64,000 nucleotides of DNA. Origin: Sternotherus odoratus. Taxonomy: Eukaryota; Chordata; Testudines; Kinosternidae. Below the pieces are notes generated by a model, which saw only the letters and a list, made by a program, of their open reading frames with translations, had not been told where the DNA came from and did no database searches. Below are positions 45,973-57,478 of this stretch, piece by piece (the stretch's first letter is position 1; each line of letters begins with the position of its first letter). Location of the stretch: the NCBI GenBank assembly GCA_032164245.1, contig JAVMKO010000010.1, positions 31,694,189-31,758,188 on the forward strand, written 5' to 3'. The position numbers and the translations under genes were made by a program.

Positions 45973-46443
45973 TGGGATTTTTACCTCAGGGTAATTATGC
46001 ATGTGAAAGCGACAAAGAGTCCTGTGGCACCTTATAGACTAACAGACGTATTGGAGCATAGGCTTTGGTGGGTGAATACCCACTTCACCAGATGCATGCA
46101 GCTGATGAAGTGGGTATTCACCCACCAAAGCTTATGCTCCAATACGTCTGTTAGTCTATAAGGTGCCACAGGACTCGTTGTCGCTTTTGCAGATCCAGAC
46201 TAACATGGCTACTCCTCTGATACTATGCATGTGAAGTATCCTGAGGTAAAAAACATAGCAAAGATAAACCACTTTGGCTTTACTATGAGGTAAACTTAGT
46301 GAGGTCAACGCTATGTTCCCACCTGGGGTTCACCTCACCCAATTTACTGCACAGTTAAAAAGTGCCTTGTCTTTTCTGTGTTTTCACTTCAGGAGATTTT
46401 ACATGCATAGTTAGCCTGTGGTAAAAAACAAAATAAACACACC
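45973..46443. mobile_element. foldback MITE interrupted by a Penelope-like insertion
   Basis: The left arm (from 45973: 'gatttttacctcagggtaat', then tatgcatgtgaa) and the right arm (to 46443: 'tacatgcatagttagcctg', 'ggtaaaaaaca') are imperfect inverted repeats. With the 216-bp insert and one target duplication removed, the element is about 240 bp. A small palindrome (ttacctcaggg...tcctgaggtaa) marks the left half. Confidence 0.6.
46008..46223 (+). mobile_element. Penelope-like repeat, head-to-head palindrome
   Basis: Flanked by a perfect 12-bp direct duplication TATGCATGTGAA (45996-46007, 46224-46235). The insert is a near-perfect palindrome: 46008-46090 is the reverse complement of the first part of 46100-46193, then 'agatccagactaacatggct' continues on the right side only. 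The same unit occurs at 58447-58585 in the minus orientation. Inverted partial units and 10-15 bp target duplications fit Penelope-like retroelements; that assignment is from memory of the repeat and is not proven. The right arm holds a hammerhead-like core (see findings). Confidence 0.7.
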
Positions 46444-49400
46444 CACCTTTTTAGCAGTGAAGTCAAGGCCTCAGTCTGTCTTCTGCTCTGCCCCATGTTT
46501 CCCCCTCCTCTGCCTGTCTCCTTCCTCCCCCACTTCTTGACTCTCCATAACAGTTGGTGGTGTCTCAAAGTAGGTAGACAAACTGACACAAACGAGAGCT
46601 CAAAGCCAAATTACAGCACTGGGTAAAGATGATAGCACATTTGGCTGTACGGTGAGAATACCAGTTGTCTTGGCCTCTGCCTTCCTCCCTTTCTGCCCTT
46701 CTCCAGGAGAGCTGGGAGAATCAATCATCAACATTTCACTAAAAAAAAATTCACCCACTCTTCTTTCCAACAACCAATTGCAAAGCTCTCCAGTGTATTC
46801 ATCAGGCAAAGTTACTTGTATGTTTCATTAGTGACCAATTCTTGGCCTGCAGCAGGCTGGCAAATAGTTCATTGCTAATATTCACCATGGTGGGTTGTTT
46901 AGAAACATCTCTCACGTGGCATTGTTTCTCTCACGACTGGATGACTTACACCACTAACCAACTCTGGTCACCTTCTCCAGACCTAAGGAAGAGCTCCATG
47001 CAGCTAAAAAGCTTGTTCCTTCCACCTTGCAGAAGCTGGTCTGGTAAAATATATTACTCACCCCACTTCTCTCTCACAGCTAACAAATCCCAGCATGAAT
47101 TGCCTGCTCAAGTGGAAAGATTGCCACCTGTGGTTTGAAACGTTCACTGTTGTCAGTTTTGCGATTAGAAAAATCACTTTCTGTGACTAGTCATGCTTGG
47201 CATTTGTTTTTCCACCAACCGTCACACTAGTGAAGCTCATGGATACTTGTGGAATATCAACCCAAAAGTTGATTCCCAGAGTCCTATCCCAACATAAAGG
47301 TCCAAAGTAAAACTTGGTATGATGGATATTTTTGAAGTGATCTCTTCCAAAGGCCTGGTCAGAAATCTGGAAGGCGTGTGCCCAGATTATTACATTTGTC
47401 AGAGTCACAGACATAGGGGCTGGGATAAGAACTCAGCTGAAATGCCCAGCAACATGGTAGGGCCCAGATCCTGAGTGACACTATCTCACTACAAATAATA
47501 AGATTAATCCTGATCAGTACAACCCCACTTGATCCAATTGCCAGTACAGACTTTCGAGCCGGTAGAGGACACAAGAAGGGAGGCCTCTCAACAAATCCAG
47601 CCCTAGGCACATCACAGGACCCGAAGCCAGACAGAGGTGTCAAATACCCAGAAAGAACAAAAACAGTTGCCAGAAGCCCTCATGGATGGTGCCCAGGTGG
47701 ACGTGGACTCCAGTGAGAGCTGATTTTGAGCCCCTTTGCAGCTCAGGTAGAAGAGTTGTCTCCTTCCCTCTCTCTGCTACTCCTCCTCTTGTCTCTATGG
47801 AACTAACATGTGACACCTTCAGAGAATGGCTCTCTCTCAGCCATTGCTACTGCAGCAGGGGAACAGAGAGCTGAGCTAGGCGACAGCTGCAAATGAGGTT
47901 TCTCTCCTTCCCTTTCTTTAAAGCTTCCAAGGCATCAGGGCACCAGCTTTCCCTCCTCTCTCAGATACTGTGGGGAGTCAGAATCCCAAAGGGCTAGCAA
48001 CACTCAAGCTGTTCAAGAGCAGCTCAGGTTTGTTTTCAATCAGTGTTACACCAAGGATCCTGCAAGTTCTGCAGCTACCAAATCCACCCCTTGCCACTTA
48101 GCTATGGCATAGCGAAATATCACAACCAGTACAACCTTAATTGAATTACAATGAAAATTAAACACCCTGCTGATTGTATGATTTCTATTGAATTAAAGAT
48201 GCAAGTAAATTTCCATTTTGGATTGTACCTGAATCTGTCACTGAATTGCCAGTCTGCTGCAAAAGGTAAGTCAAGCTCACTGCTTTGGTTTGACAGCACT
48301 CCCCATACTGCTGTCAGCAAAGCTCTACTATCCTGGAGTAGCAAAGGGACCGCTTGTTCTTGCGCACTTCATTCAAAAGAGCTGGCACCTTTGGAGAGAT
48401 CACAACTGAATCAGGTCTAGGTTCTTCTAGCAGGAGTTACTCTAAGGAATTCCACAGGAACACCTGGGGGGTGCAGAACTACTCCACTGACAGCATCTTC
48501 CCCTGGGAATCACCATAGCACAGGACAACGTAAGAGCACCAGTTGTCAGTTTCTAATTATGCGAGTCCAGCATCATCCAGCAGGAGTTGCTGTGAGGGCT
48601 GGGATAGAAGCAGTGCCTGTAGGGGGGCTAAAAACCTCCCCAGTCCCCTCCCACGATGAGTCATTCTAGTGATTCAGAACAAACTGCAGCACCGCGCAGG
48701 CTAACACCCGCAGTTCAGTAGCATTTTCCTAAATTAAACAATAAACAAGAAGCTGTTTCAGATTTTCCTTACGCTGCAGTTCCTCATTAATCCCCACAGT
48801 AAACACAAAGGAAAAAAAACAATTAACCTAAAAGAGATGCTTTCTGTTTAAAGATACAAATTGATACTAAAGCTAGAGTCGGAAGAATGGAGTCCAGGCA
48901 AACGTTTCTCAGAAGCAATAAGGATTAGACCACAGGGCCTGGCAAGGAAAGAACAGCTGCCAGGGCTGACTAGGTCTCATGCCAAGAATATCCAGTAATC
49001 TGTAAAAAAAAAACTCTTGGGCTACCACCCATCTCACAAGCCAAGTGCCTAAGAGAATAAAGCTGACCCCTTCCTGAATTCATTTCTTCCCAGTGCTGGG
49101 AGCTGCGGGGAGTCTCCCAAAGGAGAACAGCTTGCCAGTAAATCCCCAGGTCTCCTGATCTAAACCTCGGATTGTAGCCAAGGAGCCGGTTTTAATCCGA
49201 AGGCAGTCAAATGTTTCTTGGGGCTTTCCCTCCACTCTCAGGAAAACAGAGATCTGAACCAGCTCATGAGCCCAGAGGTTCTCAGATACTACAGTGATTG
49301 GCACAGCTTAAGACTCTGAATAGAACAGGACAGAGTGTTTCCTGCTCTCCCCCAGACAAAGCGGAGGATGGGGAAAGGAAGTGACCACTCTCACTATGCA

Positions 49401-50325
49401 GGAATGGAGGTCGTGGGGGTCAATGGGTAACAGGCAGGAGCACTGTTCTCCCCATTCCCAAGGATGGCTGGGAATACCTTGTGCTGGGGGACACAGGAAG
49501 TCTTAAAACCCGCAAGAATATCCAGCATATTAATGACATAAATTGTGGAAGCAATATTAAGTCTTGTAATTCAGGCCTTGATCTCTGTTAGAGATCAGGG
49601 TGAGACCTCAGCTGCTAGTGTGGGGTTCTTACACCTTCCTCTGCGGCACTGGGTTGCTAGCCCTCATCACAGACAGGCTCTGGAGCTAGGTGGAGCTCAG
49701 GGTTGGGCCAGTCTGGCAATGCCCCCGGTGACTGGCTTCAGAAGGGAGGCACTGGACTGTCCTCCTCTCTGACATTGAAACTACATTCGTGGTGTGAGTG
49801 TTGTTGAAGCAGTGAGGGGACCCACGCCCCTCTCCTTCTGGCTGGCTCTTTCCCAGAAAAGCTGGGAAATAAGTAACAGCATATAGCCCCAAATGGGCAG
49901 CAGGGCCCCATCGTGGAAGGGCCTGTAGTACCAGAGGGAGAGAGAGCTGCTAGGCATACCCTGAGAGAGGAGCAATCTTGCTTGGTCCTGTCAGAGGCTT
50001 GTGGACCCCAAGACACCTCCATTTGCAGGCCTGTTGCCAAGGGCTTGCTTGAAGAGCATCAGGAGCAGCCAGCTGGACCACAGGGACACTGGGGAGAGGA
50101 ACGGGTATGGGCAGAGGGAATGCATCCCTCAAACTTTTACCCTTCTGTTGATGTCCCCCACTCACTGTAGCGGCAGAACGCATGTACCATCTCCTGGGCC
50201 TCACCACTCACCTATGACAGCATCATGCCTGGGACACTGCGGGTCACTGAAAAGAGTGAGCTACAGCAACTGAGGCTGCTGAAATTTTTGTGTCCTCAGT
50301 GTTTGAAATGGCAGCAGAACCTAGT
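46444..50325. other. noncoding stretch, no repeat recognised
   Basis: Nearly 4 kb without a recognisable element, unusual for this window. No coding frame with a domain. 48120-48240 and 48720-48850 are AT-rich, non-repetitive in appearance, and may include conserved noncoding sequence. Confidence 0.4.
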
Positions 50326-50329
50326 GGGT

Positions 50330-50570
50330 ACAGAACTAGACTGTGATTTAGGAGACCTGTGTTCCATTCCTATGCTTGCCACTGAGTTCCTGAAGGAACT
50401 TGGGTAAGTCGCTTTCACTCCATACCTCTGTTTCCCCTCCCACTGCCTTTGTCTATCTTGTGTGTTTAGCTAGTAAGCGCTTAGTGAGCAGGAATGTCTA
50501 TTACTACGTGCATGTACAGTGCCTAGCACAATGGGGACCGCCCTGCAGTATGGTAACACAAATGACATGA
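50330..50570 (+). repeat. tRNA-derived SINE, well preserved
   Basis: Head with B-box-like 'gtgttccattcc', then 'aacttgggtaagtcgctttc', 'cctctgtttcccctccc', 'gtctatcttgtgtgtttag' and 3' part 'gtacagtgcctagcacaatg'. This is the most complete copy of the window's main SINE family. Confidence 0.82.
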
Positions 50571-50905
50571 CATGGCACAACTGGAAGGCATTCCTGCAGC
50601 AATGGGCCCAAGCCTCAAACCTAAAGCAACTGCCTGCAGGAGTTTAATTTCAAACCCGCCAGCAGGCTTAACGCAACGCTGGTGACCTCCAAATCACTTC
50701 TGCACTACCTAAAAGGGGACACCATAAACACAGCCTCATCACAGCATCCCTGAAGGTGATGAGGCAGCAGCTCATTCTAAAGGAGCCAGTATTTGTTTGC
50801 ACAGACATAAGCAAGCACCTTGGTAATTGGCAATGATGGGGAAGGAAACAGACAGGACAGTTTTAATGGAAGGGCTGTAAAATATAATATCCATTTAAAA
50901 GTTTC
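50571..50905. other. noncoding stretch
   Basis: Nothing recognised. Confidence 0.35.
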
Positions 50906-50913
50906 TCCAGCAT

Positions 50914-51064
50914 CAGGGCCAGTTCTAACTTTTTGCTGCCCCAAGCAAAAAAATAAAATAAGGGGTAGGGGGGTGGCCAGAATGTGCCACCACAGGATCC
51001 CAAGATTGGCCAGAATGCCGCCCCAAGCACATGCTTCTTCGGCTGGTGCCTGGAGCTGGCCCTG
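50914..51064. mobile_element. hAT-type MITE, 151 bp
   Basis: Ends cagggccagttctaac and ggagctggccctg are inverted repeats. The 8-bp flanks TCCAGCAT (50906-50913) and CCCAGCAG (51065-51072) match at six positions. Internal 'gctgccccaagca' and 'gccgccccaagcac' are direct copies. A fragment of the same family lies at about 12086. Confidence 0.85.
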
Positions 51065-51072
51065 CCCAGCAG

Positions 51073-51795
51073 GGCTCTCTGAGTCAGGGCTGCTCATAAA
51101 GCCAAGGAGATGGCAACAAAGGCACTTAGCATGGTGCCCCAACCATGAAATCAACAAACACATCATTTTTTATCAGTAAGTTGAGGAATCCTTCTCCTCT
51201 CCCACCCCCTACAAATATAGTATTTATAGTTATCCCATTGCTGGAGGATGGGAACTCATACAGCCTCTCACCACAAAGGATCCCCAAGCACTTTATGAAG
51301 GCTCATCCCTCCAAGGCCTGAATCGCAGGTGCCTCTGCAAGACAATGTCCCCCTTAGCAGCAAGGCACAGTAGCTGTTTAAATGCACAATCTGTTTCCAG
51401 CTGAAGTCAATGAGAGCACTGTCATCAACTGTAGTAGGAGCAGACCTCCAGTGTGTACATCACACCTAAACCACAGGAGAGGACGTGAAGGAATGCAAAG
51501 GAAACAACAGGAGGAGTTTTCTGGAGGCAGAATGCAATTACTGAAGTTGGAATTTTTCCAGGAGACTGGGACCAACACCCTCGTGCTTGTGATAAGCACC
51601 ATGGGATGATGTTTTAATGAGAAATGGTCATCTGAGGGCTTTACATCTCAGCTGGCAAGTTCCCTTTCTCCTCACCCTAACTACCTCCCACATATTGTAC
51701 TGAGCTCATTAATTACAGGAGCACAGTTCAGGCAGTCACTCAGACAATCCCATTTCCATTAACTGCGAAGGGATAACCCCTTGAAACGAAAGGGG
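51073..51795. other. noncoding stretch
   Basis: Nothing recognised. Confidence 0.35.
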
Positions 51796-52655
51796 GTGGG
51801 GGATGAACCACACCTAGATCTAAAGTAAAGGAAGCATTTCTTCACACAATGCACCGTCAACCTGTGGAACCCTTTGCCAGAGGATATTGCCAAGACTATA
51901 ACAGGGCTCAAAAAAGGACTAGATAAGGTCATGGAGGATAGGACCATCAATGGCTAGTAGCCAGGATGGGCAGGGAAGCAAAACCATGCTCTCAAGCCAG
52001 GGCCGGCGACAGGAGGTACAACGGGTAGAGCTGTACCGGGCCCCGGACTTCAGGGGGGCCCCCTGAAGTCCGGGGACCGGTACAACTTCAGGGGGGCCCC
52101 CTGAAGTCCGGGGACCGGTACACAGCTCTACTCGTAGTCGTCCCCCCTGGGCACCGCACCACATTTCCCCGGCTGTGTCCGGTGCCGCGGCCGGCTGCCT
52201 CCCGAGCCCTTCAGCCGCTGCTCGTCCCGCGCCCCAGGAGCCGCCCCGAGGCACCCCCGGCTGCAGCGCTTCCCCCGCCCACCCGCATCAAGAGCCGGGC
52301 CAGCCCTTGGCGGGGGGAGGCCCCCCGGCACCACAGGATGCCGGCGGCTTCAGAGCACTGGCCGGGCGCGCCACTCCCGAGGCACCCCCGGCTGCAGCGC
52401 TTCCCCCGCCCACCTGCAAGAGCCGGGCCAGCCCTTGGCTGGGGGGGGAGGGGCAAAAATTCTGTCGCCGGCCCTGTCTGAAGCATCCCTAACCTCTGTT
52501 TGCTAGAAGCTGGGAATGGGCAACAGGGATGGATCACATGGTGATTACCTGTTCCGTTCATTCCCTCTGGGGCACCTGGCATTGGTTACTGTTGGCAGAC
52601 AGGATACTGGGCTAGATGGACCATTGATCTGACCCAGTGTGGCCTTTCTTATCCA
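51796..52655 (+). mobile_element. CR1 LINE 3' end split by a hAT MITE
   Basis: Left part (51796-51989) has 'catttcttcacacaatgcac', 'ctgtggaaccctttgccaga' and 'actataacagggct', the end of the CR1 ORF. The right part (52485-52655) continues with 'ctagaagctgggaatggg', 'ctgttccgttcattccctctgg', 'gggctagatggacc' and ends near ttcttat. Removing the hAT MITE and one 8-bp duplication restores continuity. Confidence 0.92.
51998..52476. mobile_element. hAT-type MITE, GC-rich, 479 bp, nested in CR1
   Basis: Ends cagggccggcgacagg and ctgtcgccggccctg are inverted repeats. TCTCAAGC (51990-51997) and TCTGAAGC (52477-52484) form an 8-bp duplication with one mismatch. The same element family is at 60495-60909. 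Inside, 38 bp is tandemly duplicated (52047-52084, 52085-52122), each unit containing a 23-bp palindrome. The right half has repeated 'gcacccccggctgcagcgc' units. No coding frame. Confidence 0.93.
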
Positions 52656-53325
52656 TGAATCCACAGACCCATGAATATATGGGCAGTTCAAGATTCAAAT
52701 CCAGATCCAGTTGCAAATTTCACAAGTAGTGCCTGGATCTTTAATGGGGCTCAAATCAAAATGCTAGATCCAAAGACTCCCTGCAGACTTTAGGGGGCTT
52801 GAGAACTAGGTCCAAGTGTTGTAGCTTAAGCTTCTACCTACTTTAAATGAGAGTTTTACTCTGCTTAGTTTCAAATACAACCCTGCATGTGACTAGCAGC
52901 CTCCTGTGACCCTGTCAAAGCAGGGCTGAGCTTTGTGACCTCTAGACCAATTGGGCCTGATTCTGATCCCACATAAACTTACCTCAGCAGTGACATTATG
53001 GCTTCAGCCTGGGCCCGCAGCCCAGCAGGGGCTGACACCACTCCCTGAGCTTGGATCATTTTTCTCAGGGCTCAATGTATTATTATTCAACCACAAACTC
53101 AAAGCTATTCCCCAAGTCAAAGCAGGGTATGGGGCCTTTCCCTTTGTGTCTCTCCACTTGTTTCCTGCTGCTTTCTTCTAGATGGGCTTCCATCCTTAAT
53201 AGGGACCACCTGACCCCTTCCCAACTGGGTCTGATAATCAAACAGGGCTGCCTGGCCCCAGATCCTTTGGCCCTTAAAGGAGCAGAGCGCCCAGTTACAG
53301 ATGCCATTGCGGTTACTGGAGTTAG
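52656..53325. other. noncoding stretch
   Basis: Contains 'gggcctgattctgatcccac' (52952 on), one arm of a known type of old palindromic repeat; otherwise unremarkable. Confidence 0.35.
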
Positions 53326-53332
53326 GCCCAGG

Positions 53333-53393
53333 TCCTCAAAGGCATTCAGGCGCCTACTCCCATGGGAGTTAGGTGCCTGAATGCCTTTGAGGA
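53333..53393. repeat. near-perfect 61-bp palindrome
   Basis: tcctcaaaggcattcagg (left) and cctgaatgcctttgagga (right) pair perfectly; the centre pairs with one mismatch and one single-base gap. It is the minimal core of an old foldback MITE. Confidence 0.92.
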
Positions 53394-53403
53394 TCAGGGT
53401 CTT

Positions 53404-56400
53404 ACACCATAATCGAGTAAAACCAGTGTCCTCTTGGCATAGGGATCCAGCATTTGACCCATTAGCAATGCTTGCTTGGAAACAGGGCAGATAGATTCAG
53501 ACCACATGCAGTGGGCTCTCCCTTCCATGACCCAACCCAGACTGACGTGAGAAGAGCCCCATTTGCTGTCTGTTCCAGCTTGGCCTGGTTCCAGCTTGGC
53601 AGAAGTGGGGATGTGAACAGCAGATGCCTGCCCATCTCCAAGAAGACGCTTACAGATTGGAGGCATCCCGCCACTCCACCCTGTCTCACAAACATATGGG
53701 CTGCATATGGTCAGCTGCAGCTCAGGAGGCTGGCAGTGACTTCCCGAAGGTGTCCTTTGCATCTGATGCTAATATGTCAGCTTGGTCTGCTTCCTTCCCT
53801 TCCTGCTGTCCAGTAAATCTCCTCCATTCCCCCAAAGCACCAGCTAGCACTGGCCACTGCTCGGCAGCAGGCTATCAGATTTGGTGGAGCAGAGGAGTGA
53901 TCTGGCATAACAAACCCTCATCCTTCCTCTCTTGCCTTTCCTTCATCAGCCCCAATGCTTCCCCATTCCAGTCTCCTCTTTGCCTCTCTGAGACCCATGA
54001 TCTCCTTTGCCCTCAGAACATGTCACCTTTCCCCTCTCGTTCTCCCTGCACTGCAAACAACTCACTGCTTGTTATTACTGGGAAAGGACTCAGACCTCAG
54101 ATTCCAACTATCCGAGGCCATCTTGTGAAGTCAGGTCTGAATCAGGGATTGGGTTCAGAACACTCACAATGCTCTGAGGTCCTTGAATCAGGGGGGGCTG
54201 CTTCAGGTCCATCTCTAGCCAGTAACACTTTGCCTTGCCATTCTTCAGCTAAATGGAAACTCAGCTCCCTCCTCTGTCCCCTTAGCCCTGATAGCACCGA
54301 AGAGTCAGGAGCTATTTGCTGGGGAGAGGTGGGAATTGGAAGAGAGAGAGAGAGAGAAAAAAAACCACTCACTCTTCTGGAGCTACATGAGGACAGCCAC
54401 CATGGTGGTGGGTGTATAAGGCAAGAGGTTGGCAGGAAGACCAATACTTTGTTGATTGTTACAGTCCTGGTCTCTATCGAGAGCCAGGCAGTCCTGGGTC
54501 AAGGCTAACCATGCTGCAGCTCTACTATAAATGATGAAACCCAGTTGTGCATTCCTGAGGTGGGGGTGAGGTGTAAGATTGGGGGCTATCTGACAAATGT
54601 GGTGGCCTGGATCAATAATCCATTCAGTTCCCCACTTCACTCTGCCACTGTGACACAGTCACGCTAATGAATTCACTCAACTTGTCCCCTTGGTATCTCT
54701 CACAGGCAATCACATTCCAGTCTGATTAAACAAGCACCTTTTATCATTCCACTACATAGGTCTAATCTGGAGCAGAATCAAGCACCTCACCAAGACCCTT
54801 TTTGCTTCCTGAACCACACATTGCAATGTTATTAAAAATAAGGAGGGCTTTGAAGTTCACACATTTTAAATGTGCCTTAGTATAGAGAATGCAAAATCAA
54901 AGGGCAAGCTCAGCACAGCTCTGACTAGCATTTCTGAGCACTTGGATGTCACGTTTCTTTCCTTCTGGCCACCTGGGAGTCCAATGTCAATACTGCTTTA
55001 ACAGCTAGAGGAATGCCTTTACTAATATTTAAGCAAATGTTTAATGCATAGAGAATGCAGGTGGCATTTCTGATTGTCATGCCAATGTCAAAGCAGGCTG
55101 AGACTGGTTTACAGCCTCTGATATGTGCTTCCCCTCCGAACCCCCAGTCACAAACACTGACACTTCCCAGCAATCCTGAACTACAAACACTGTTCAGTGC
55201 CCGCATCATAAATCAGCGTAGCAATGCTGACCTCAGCAGAGCCACACTGCTTTGCACCAGCTGAGGATTTGGCCCTCAGTACTTACTCAGTGGTGCAAAT
55301 AGCTTATTTTGTGATTTATGAAGCCCGTGGTTGACTAATTTTGCCCACAAGGGATGAGGATAAGTTATTGGATTTGCAGATATTTTAAGGCCTCTAGTTG
55401 TAATTTTTGTCAAAAAGCACTTATGGCCTGATCCAAAGCCCATTGGCAGGTGCTTTTTTATTTGGTATATAAATCAAATTAAAATAAATTCACATCACAA
55501 GCAATTTCAAAACCCAGCAGTGGACAACATTAGTGTAGCCCTCGTCTTTTCTTTGTCCAGTGCAAGTCACAACAGCGTGACGTCTACATTTCAACCTCAC
55601 AATCCGATGCTGGCAAGTCAGGGTGTAACTTCCCCAGAGTAGGAGAGGCAGCACCCACGTGTCGTGACACAACGTCACACATCGCAAAAGTTATTCAGAG
55701 ACCCTCTGACCTCCTGAAAGGATATGAAATCATCCTAGGTGAACTGGGACAATCTTGGAGGTGTTGGGATGGCTGGCAGCTCTTGCTGGGTTGTTGCTCT
55801 TTTATTCCCAAATATCCTCAATGGCTGCCCCTTGAGAGATCAGCCTCTTTCCCTTTTTCCTTCTCAAATCTCACCCCTTTTTTTGCAGCATCTGCACTAT
55901 CAATGCTGGCCTCCCAAGTCACCAGGCTTTTATCTAAGAGCTTGATTCTTTGACCTAATGGGGCACTTTCTCTTGGCTAGGGATACAAAACCATCCATCA
56001 TGAGGCCACTATTCCACTATGACAAGGGTAAAACCAGCAGCAAATTGCTAGTAGTTAACATTTAGGGTGGGGGAAATTTAGTAAAATGGAGGGGAGGGAT
56101 GGTCTGCTCCAGGCTCCTATGCATAGAAATTTCACCCTCCTTCCTCAGCATGCTGTTCCAAACATCTCCGTTTGGTCCTGAAGATTGTTACCCATCAGTC
56201 TACTCTAATCTCCACTCCCATCATTCTCCTGAAGGCATTCCCCTGGGGAGCAGAAGGAGACTCTTCTCTCTTAAGCATACTGAGCCAGATACTGAGGCCA
56301 CACAAATCAGCCTCATTCCATCAACAGCAATGGATCGCTAAGTGCTAATGGGAATAGACCAGACCACCTGAGGGGTCCCACAGACTAGGGGGTCAGGTCT

Positions 56401-56810
56401 TCCCAACGCACTTGCCCTCCACTGGAACCACAGCACTCTCAGCCTCAAGAGCAAAGGTCACTTGTGCCAGAAGCATAGCTTCTTCGGCGACTGGCCTGTG
56501 AACAAAGGCCAGTCCACAGAGCCTGGAGAGAGAAATAGTCCTTTAAGTGTATGTTATAATTTTGGGATGTGCACAGATACCATGTTCATGGGATTGTCCT
56601 ATTAAAACAGACAGCTCTATTTAATATTTTATTAACTCAGCTTAAGAGAATATCATATCAATCCAATTTCAGTTTTACTCCATCTGTATAGAAAGCTTGT
56701 TCTGAACTGCAAAATAAGATGGGATCTAAATTAGCTGTTACCACTCAAGAATGTTGGGAATCATTAGGAAAGGGATAAATAAGTAGACAGAAAATATGTA
56801 TTGCCTTTAT
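53404..56810. other. noncoding stretch
   Basis: The longest open frame in the window (53624-54508, +, 294 codons) lies here, but its translation is compositionally ordinary with no domain or motif, so I do not call it a gene. 55205-55275 is half of the foldback family at 44495. A short (ga)n run lies at 54341-54357. Confidence 0.4.
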
Positions 56811-56814
56811 GTAA

Positions 56815-57478
56815 GTCCAAGGTCTGCCCACATCTTGAATATCACATGCAGATGTGGCATCTCAAAAATATATATTGGAATTGGAAAAGGTTCAGAGAAG
56901 GGCAACAAAAATTATTAGGAGTATGGAACGGCTTCCATATGATGAGAGATTAATAAGACTGGGGTTTTTCAGCTTGGAAAAGAGACAACTAAGGGGGGAT
57001 ATGATTGAGGTCTATAAAATCATGACTGGTGTGGAGTAAGTAAATATGGAAGTGTTATTTACTTCTAATAACACAAGAACTAGGGGTCACCCAAAGGAAT
57101 TAATAAGCAGCAGGTTTAAAACAAACAAAAAGAAGTATTTCTTCACACAACACACAGTCAATCTGTGGAACTCTTTGTGGTGAAGGCCAAGACTATAACA
57201 GGGTTATAATTAGATTATAGTTAGGTTATATAGAACTAGACAAGTGCATGGAGGATAGATCCATCAATGGCCATTAGCCAGGATGGACAGGGATGGTGTC
57301 GCTAGCCTTTGTTTGCCAGAAACTGGGAACGGGCAACAGGAGATGGATCACTTGATAATAACCTGTTCTGTTCATTCCCTCTGAAGCACCTGTCATTAAC
57401 CATTGTTGGAAGACAGGATAATGGGCTAGATGGACCTTTGGTCTGACCCAGTCTGGCCATTTTTATGGTCTTATGTAA
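56815..57478 (+). mobile_element. CR1 LINE, end of reverse transcriptase ORF plus 3' tail
   Basis: 56854-57039 reads LEKVQRRATKIIRSMERLPY, DERLIRLGFFSLEKRQLRGD and MIEVYKIMTGVE, the conserved C-terminal part of the CR1 ORF2 protein. Beyond a stop the remaining ORF and 3' UTR follow: 'tatttcttcacacaacac', 'ctgtggaactctttg', 'ctgggaacgggcaac', 'atgggctagatggacc', ending ttttatggtcttatg. An 'attagattatagttaggttata' stretch at 57206-57230 is a small local expansion. 5'-truncated, inactive. Confidence 0.95.

Noticed and set aside
53624..54508. 294-codon open frame, the longest in the window
   Set aside because: No domain, motif, signal or coding-like composition, and no splice context. A frame of this size can occur by chance in 64 kb of GC-moderate DNA.
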